From: Saprospiraceae bacterium
Lineage (GTDB): Bacteria; Bacteroidota; Bacteroidia; Chitinophagales; Saprospiraceae
DNA: 64,000 nucleotides
Direction of reading: 5' to 3'
Assembly: GCA_022842725.1 (NCBI GenBank)
Contig: JALHOZ010000017.1
Span: forward strand, 32,569-96,568
In this document: positions 60,077-64,000 of the stretch, one piece after another
Numbering within the stretch: position 1 is the first letter of the stretch
How the letters are laid out: each line of letters begins with the position of its first letter
Program-made: the position numbers and the translations under genes
Notes under the pieces: generated by a model
The model's database searches: none
What the model was told of the DNA's origin: nothing
Seen by the model: the letters and a program-made list of their open reading frames with translations, nothing else

Positions 60077-61312
60077 ATGGGGAAGCCGGGTTTATTGGTG
60101 TCACAATTTTTTCTTATGAATCCTGTAGCAGAAAAAGCAAAAAAAGTCATTTATGAGGCCATTACCCCAAAAGGTATTTTGGCATCAGCATCTGATATTG
60201 ATAATTATGCCAGAATATGGAGTCGGGATTCGATGATGACAGGCCTGGCAGGGTGGTATATTCAGGATATAAAAATCATCAATGGTTTTAAAGATTCTGT
60301 GATTACCCTTACGGAATATCAGCATGAGACAGGTATGATTCCATCTAATGTTTCTGTGTCACCAAATCATCCACCGGGTGTCAGTTACGGAAGTCTGGCA
60401 GGCAGAACAGATGCAACTTTATGGTGGTTGATCGGCACCCTGACGCTGATGAAAAATGATCCGGATTTTTATCGGGAAAAAGTGGCTTTCCTTTTGCCTA
60501 AAATTGAAAAAGCACTTTTTGTGTTGCAAGTTTGGGAATATAACGGCAGAGGTTTGATTTACAGTCCTTTGGGCGGTAATTGGGCAGATGAATACGTCAC
60601 ATCCGGTTATACATTGTATGATAATGTATTGTATGCAAGAGTACTTGAAATGTCAGGTGAAATCCTTCAATCAAAAAGACTGTCTGAAAAAGCCTCACAA
60701 ACCAAAAAACTCATAAGAGATAATTATGATAATCACATGACTTATGAAGGGTCATTGTATCATAAAACGGCATTTGAAAAAAGAAAAATGAACCTGAAAC
60801 CTTACTTTTCGGCTTCTTTGGCACCCAATGGATTTGATCAACGTTGGGATATGGCAGGCAATGCCATGGCATTGTTAACGGGGTTGTATTCAGACATTCT
60901 TCCGCTCACCCGATTTCTTGAAAAACAAATATCAAATGAAACATCCGGTTTGCTACCGGTTTTTTATCCGGTGATTCAAAAGGAAGATCATGATTGGCAT
61001 CTGTTGGAAGAAAATTATGCATACCATTTTAAAAACAAACCCTTTCAATTTCACAATGGCGGATTCTGGCCAATTTTTGCCGGATGGTTGGTTTTGGGTT
61101 TACGAAAATACAAACAACACGAGCTGGCTGACAAAATTGTCCGGAATTACGAAGAGGTTTTATCCAAAAGTTCATACACTTTTTATGAATATCATGACAT
61201 CAGGAACGGTCAGGGCAAGGGAGTGGAAAAATTATGTTTCAGCGCTGCAGGCTATTTGTTTATGACGGTAAACGATCAATCTTTTGAAAATTCAACAATT
61301 GGTGACAGATGA
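60077..61312 (+). CDS. Six-hairpin (alpha/alpha) glycosidase-like enzyme, amylo-alpha-1,6-glucosidase/GH100-like
   Basis: NYARIWSRDSMMTGLAGWYI, TEYQHETGMIPSNVS, GRTDATLWWLIG, GNWADEYVTSGYTLYDNVLYAR; alternative ATG 60116. Confidence 0.72.
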   Translation: MGKPGLLVSQFFLMNPVAEKAKKVIYEAITPKGILASASDIDNYARIWSRDSMMTGLAGWYIQDIKIINGFKDSVITLTEYQHETGMIPSNVSVSPNHPPGVSYGSLAGRTDATLWWLIGTLTLMKNDPDFYREKVAFLLPKIEKALFVLQVWEYNGRGLIYSPLGGNWADEYVTSGYTLYDNVLYARVLEMSGEILQSKRLSEKASQTKKLIRDNYDNHMTYEGSLYHKTAFEKRKMNLKPYFSASLAPNGFDQRWDMAGNAMALLTGLYSDILPLTRFLEKQISNETSGLLPVFYPVIQKEDHDWHLLEENYAYHFKNKPFQFHNGGFWPIFAGWLVLGLRKYKQHELADKIVRNYEEVLSKSSYTFYEYHDIRNGQGKGVEKLCFSAAGYLFMTVNDQSFENSTIGDR

Positions 61313-61968
61313 AAGGAGACATTATTACGATAAAACCGGAATATTTTCATACTTCAGAAGCGATTGTGCAGTTTCTGGAACACAAAATGACTGCATCTGA
61401 TAAATATGTGGTTTGTATTGCCGGAGAAAGTGGCAGTGGTAAATCAGTTACAGCAGTTACGCTCTCCCGTGAGTTTGACAAAAAAAACATTGGGAATCTG
61501 ATATTGCACATGGATGACTATTTTATCCTTCCTCCGGAAAAAAATCATCAAAACAGGTTAAAAAGTCTTAAAAACGTAGGAAAACATGAAGTTCATCTCG
61601 ATATTTTACAAAAAAATCTTGATGATTTCAAACAAAAAAAGAATACCATCCACAAACCTTTGGTTGATTATCAAAAAAATACCATTCAGGAAGAAGAAGT
61701 CGACGTTTCCGAATGTCGTGTTCTGATTGTGGAAGGCACTTATGTAGCGTCATTAAAACATTATGATACCCTGATTTTTATGGAACGGACCTACAAAGAA
61801 ACCTATGAAAACAGGAAACAAAGAAACAGAGAAAGTGCTTCAGATTTTATTGAAAAGGTTTTGGAGAAAGAACATGATATTATTTCTGCTTACAAACCGT
61901 TTTGTCATATTATGATAGATAAAAATTACAACCTCGTTATACATAATCCGGAAAACATCAAGTCATGA
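61309..61968 (+). CDS. P-loop kinase, uridine kinase/PRK-like
   Basis: Walker A AGESGSGKSVTAV; LHMDDYFILPPEKNHQNR; VLIVEGTYVASL; ATGA overlaps with both neighbours. Confidence 0.8.
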   Translation: MKGDIITIKPEYFHTSEAIVQFLEHKMTASDKYVVCIAGESGSGKSVTAVTLSREFDKKNIGNLILHMDDYFILPPEKNHQNRLKSLKNVGKHEVHLDILQKNLDDFKQKKNTIHKPLVDYQKNTIQEEEVDVSECRVLIVEGTYVASLKHYDTLIFMERTYKETYENRKQRNRESASDFIEKVLEKEHDIISAYKPFCHIMIDKNYNLVIHNPENIKS

Positions 61969-63266
61969 CAAAACCCAGGATGACCTTTACCCAAATCATC
62001 AATATGAATGTCGGATTTTTTGGCATTCAATATAGTTTTGGACTGCAGCAGAGCGCGGTAAACCCTATTTATGACATGTTGGGTGCTTCACCCGAGCAGA
62101 TTCCTTTACTGAATCTGGCAGGACCGATGACCGGTTTGTTGATCCAGCCGATTATTGGTGCGATGAGTGACCGGACATGGGTTCCCGGATTGGGGCGGCG
62201 AAGACCTTATTTCCTTGTAGGTGCCTTACTTTGCAGTATCTGTTTGTTTTTATATCCTTTCAGCAGTGCATTGTGGATGGCCGTGGGATTATTGTGGATT
62301 CTCGATGTTGGAAACAATACAGCAATGGAACCCTACAGAGCATTTGTGGCGGACAATCTCGACAGTAGCCAGCAACCGTCAGGATTTCAGACTCAGAGTT
62401 TTTTTACCGGATTGGGACAATCACTGGCCAATTTGTCTCTCTTTATTTTTCCTTTGTTTTTTGTGGGTAAGTACGGATATTTGCCAAAGTGGGTGTACGC
62501 TTCGTTTTTTTTCGGAGCCTTTATGTCGATAGCGACCATTCTTTGGAGTATAAAAACGACACCTGAATATCCACCAACGGATGAAGAATTAAAAAACAAT
62601 AAAAATCGTTCGGGAAGTATATTTGCTCCGTTGCTTGAAATCATTCATGCGGTCAAAGATATGCCGAAAATATTGTGGCAACTTGCTTTGGTGTATTTGT
62701 TTCAATGGTATGCCTTGTTTTGTTACTGGCAAAATGCATCCAAAAGCATTGCGTTGTCAGTATATAATACCACGCCAAAATCCAATGAAAAGTTGTACGA
62801 AGAAGCGGTAGGGTGGGCCGGTTTGGTCAACGGTTGGTACAATGTCGTGACCTTTTTGGTTGCCTTTCTATTGGTGGGATTTGCTGCCAGAAAGGGTGCC
62901 GGACGCGTTCATTTTGTATGTTTGTTATTGGCAGCAGCAGGTTTTCTGTTTTTTCCTTTTATTACCAACAAATATCTTTTATTTGTCGCTATCACTGGTT
63001 TTGGTATCGGTTGGGCCAGTATGATGGGGATTCCCTACTTGTTGGTCGTCAAACAAATCCCGAAAGAAAGATATGGTGTGTACATGGGCATTATCAACAT
63101 GATGATTGTGATACCGATGATTATACAGACGCTTACTTTTGGAGGTATTTTGAAGTATTTTTTGGGCAACAGTCCTCAAAATGCTATCTTTTTTGCCGGA
63201 ATTTTACTGATTATTGCTGCATTTCTGACGCTCCGCATCAAAGAGGTGAAAGCAGAGACCACCTGA
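61965..63266 (+). CDS. MFS sugar transporter (SLC45/GPH-like)
   Basis: 12-TM-like; PIIGAMSDRTWVPGLGRRRPYFLVGALLCS, DVGNNTAMEPYRAFVADNL. Confidence 0.88.
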   Translation: MTKPRMTFTQIINMNVGFFGIQYSFGLQQSAVNPIYDMLGASPEQIPLLNLAGPMTGLLIQPIIGAMSDRTWVPGLGRRRPYFLVGALLCSICLFLYPFSSALWMAVGLLWILDVGNNTAMEPYRAFVADNLDSSQQPSGFQTQSFFTGLGQSLANLSLFIFPLFFVGKYGYLPKWVYASFFFGAFMSIATILWSIKTTPEYPPTDEELKNNKNRSGSIFAPLLEIIHAVKDMPKILWQLALVYLFQWYALFCYWQNASKSIALSVYNTTPKSNEKLYEEAVGWAGLVNGWYNVVTFLVAFLLVGFAARKGAGRVHFVCLLLAAAGFLFFPFITNKYLLFVAITGFGIGWASMMGIPYLLVVKQIPKERYGVYMGIINMMIVIPMIIQTLTFGGILKYFLGNSPQNAIFFAGILLIIAAFLTLRIKEVKAETT

Positions 63267-63399
63267 AAAACCAAAAATGAAGGCTGTATTTTGAATAATT
63301 TGACCGTTCGGAAACAAAAACTTTATAATTTTTCCCAAAAAGAAGGCATCTTACCTAAAATCATTTTACTTTTGGAATGAATTAGTTAAAATTGGCAAA

Positions 63400-63822
63400 A
63401 TGCATCCAGGTTTTAAAAATGTACTCGGCGTATTTATAGGTATTCTTGTTGGAATGGGCGTTAATATTGGTTTGGTTACTTTAGGTCCGATCCTTATTCC
63501 ACCGCCTATGGATGCCGATCTGACCACCATGGAAGGATTGGAAGCATCTATGCATCTTATGGAACCCAAACATTTTCTCATGCCCTGGCTTGCCCACGCC
63601 ATGGGTTCTTTTGTCGGTGGATTGATTGCTTATCTGATCAGCGGAACCAACAAAATGAGATCGGCATATATTGTGGTATTTTTCTTTTTTTTGGGTGGCA
63701 TTGCCAACGTGACCATGTTGCCTTCACCACTTTGGTTTAATATTGTCGATTTGGGTTTGGCATATATTCCGATGGGCTGGCTGGCATGTTATGTTGGTAG
63801 TAAATTGCAAAAGCACCATTAA
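63400..63822 (+). CDS. Integral membrane protein, unknown
   Basis: 140 aa with about 4 hydrophobic segments. Confidence 0.6.
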   Translation: MHPGFKNVLGVFIGILVGMGVNIGLVTLGPILIPPPMDADLTTMEGLEASMHLMEPKHFLMPWLAHAMGSFVGGLIAYLISGTNKMRSAYIVVFFFFLGGIANVTMLPSPLWFNIVDLGLAYIPMGWLACYVGSKLQKHH

Positions 63823-64000
63823 CAATTCATTCATCCGGTTTAAAAGCATTTATGGATTTTTTGCCATTCAGATGACTTTTTGATATTGATATTTATAAAA
63901 TGGAAAAGGAAAGCAACTATTTTATAAAAAAGGTCACTTTTATAATGAACCTTGCGTAATTTGCACATTTTACTTCGCCTATCAATTTACGAATAGATTT

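Noticed and set aside
62813-63280. 155-aa alternative-frame ORF inside the MFS transporter gene
   Set aside because: Overlaps a clear 12-TM transporter in another frame; Cys/Phe/Arg-rich shadow-ORF composition.
1-64000. CRISPR array, rRNA operon, prophage or IS element
   Set aside because: No regularly spaced short direct repeats, cas genes, rRNA signatures, phage structural genes or transposases seen on either strand.

Overview
64 kb chromosomal window from a Bacteroidota member, probably Saprospiraceae-like (inferred from type IX secretion C-terminal domains, TAnnTTTG promoter motifs, TonB receptors and AT-rich intergenic DNA). Most of it is ordinary: housekeeping genes (dprA, tpiA, type III glutamine synthetase, pabB/pabC-like pair, coaE, lipoyl E2 acyltransferase, cinA, rodA, tgt, lptG-like), one tRNA-Arg, several T9SS-type secreted proteins, and a sugar-uptake operon with a LacI regulator. 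I saw no prophage, CRISPR array, IS element or rRNA. The most unusual parts are: (1) a five-copy tandem array of Uma2/DUF820 PD-(D/E)XK-fold genes at 20.4-23.9 kb, spaced 705-706 bp, with mosaic relationships that indicate intra-array recombination and one short variable segment in an otherwise near-identical scaffold; (2) a DUF4625 / TonB receptor / DUF4625 module at 44.3-48.1 kb with Fur/Zur-like palindromes at its promoters, plus a diverged duplicate of one promoter region about 1.28 kb away that keeps the palindrome and promoter but encodes only an 8-aa relic (MMSLKKLS-stop); (3) a LacI-type operator lying on the -7 box of a SusD-less TonB receptor operon; (4) an unannotated 54-aa ORF with its own promoter and strong terminator; (5) a secreted protein with two repeated CxxCH domains and a T9SS tail. 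All family names come from reading the translations, with no database search.
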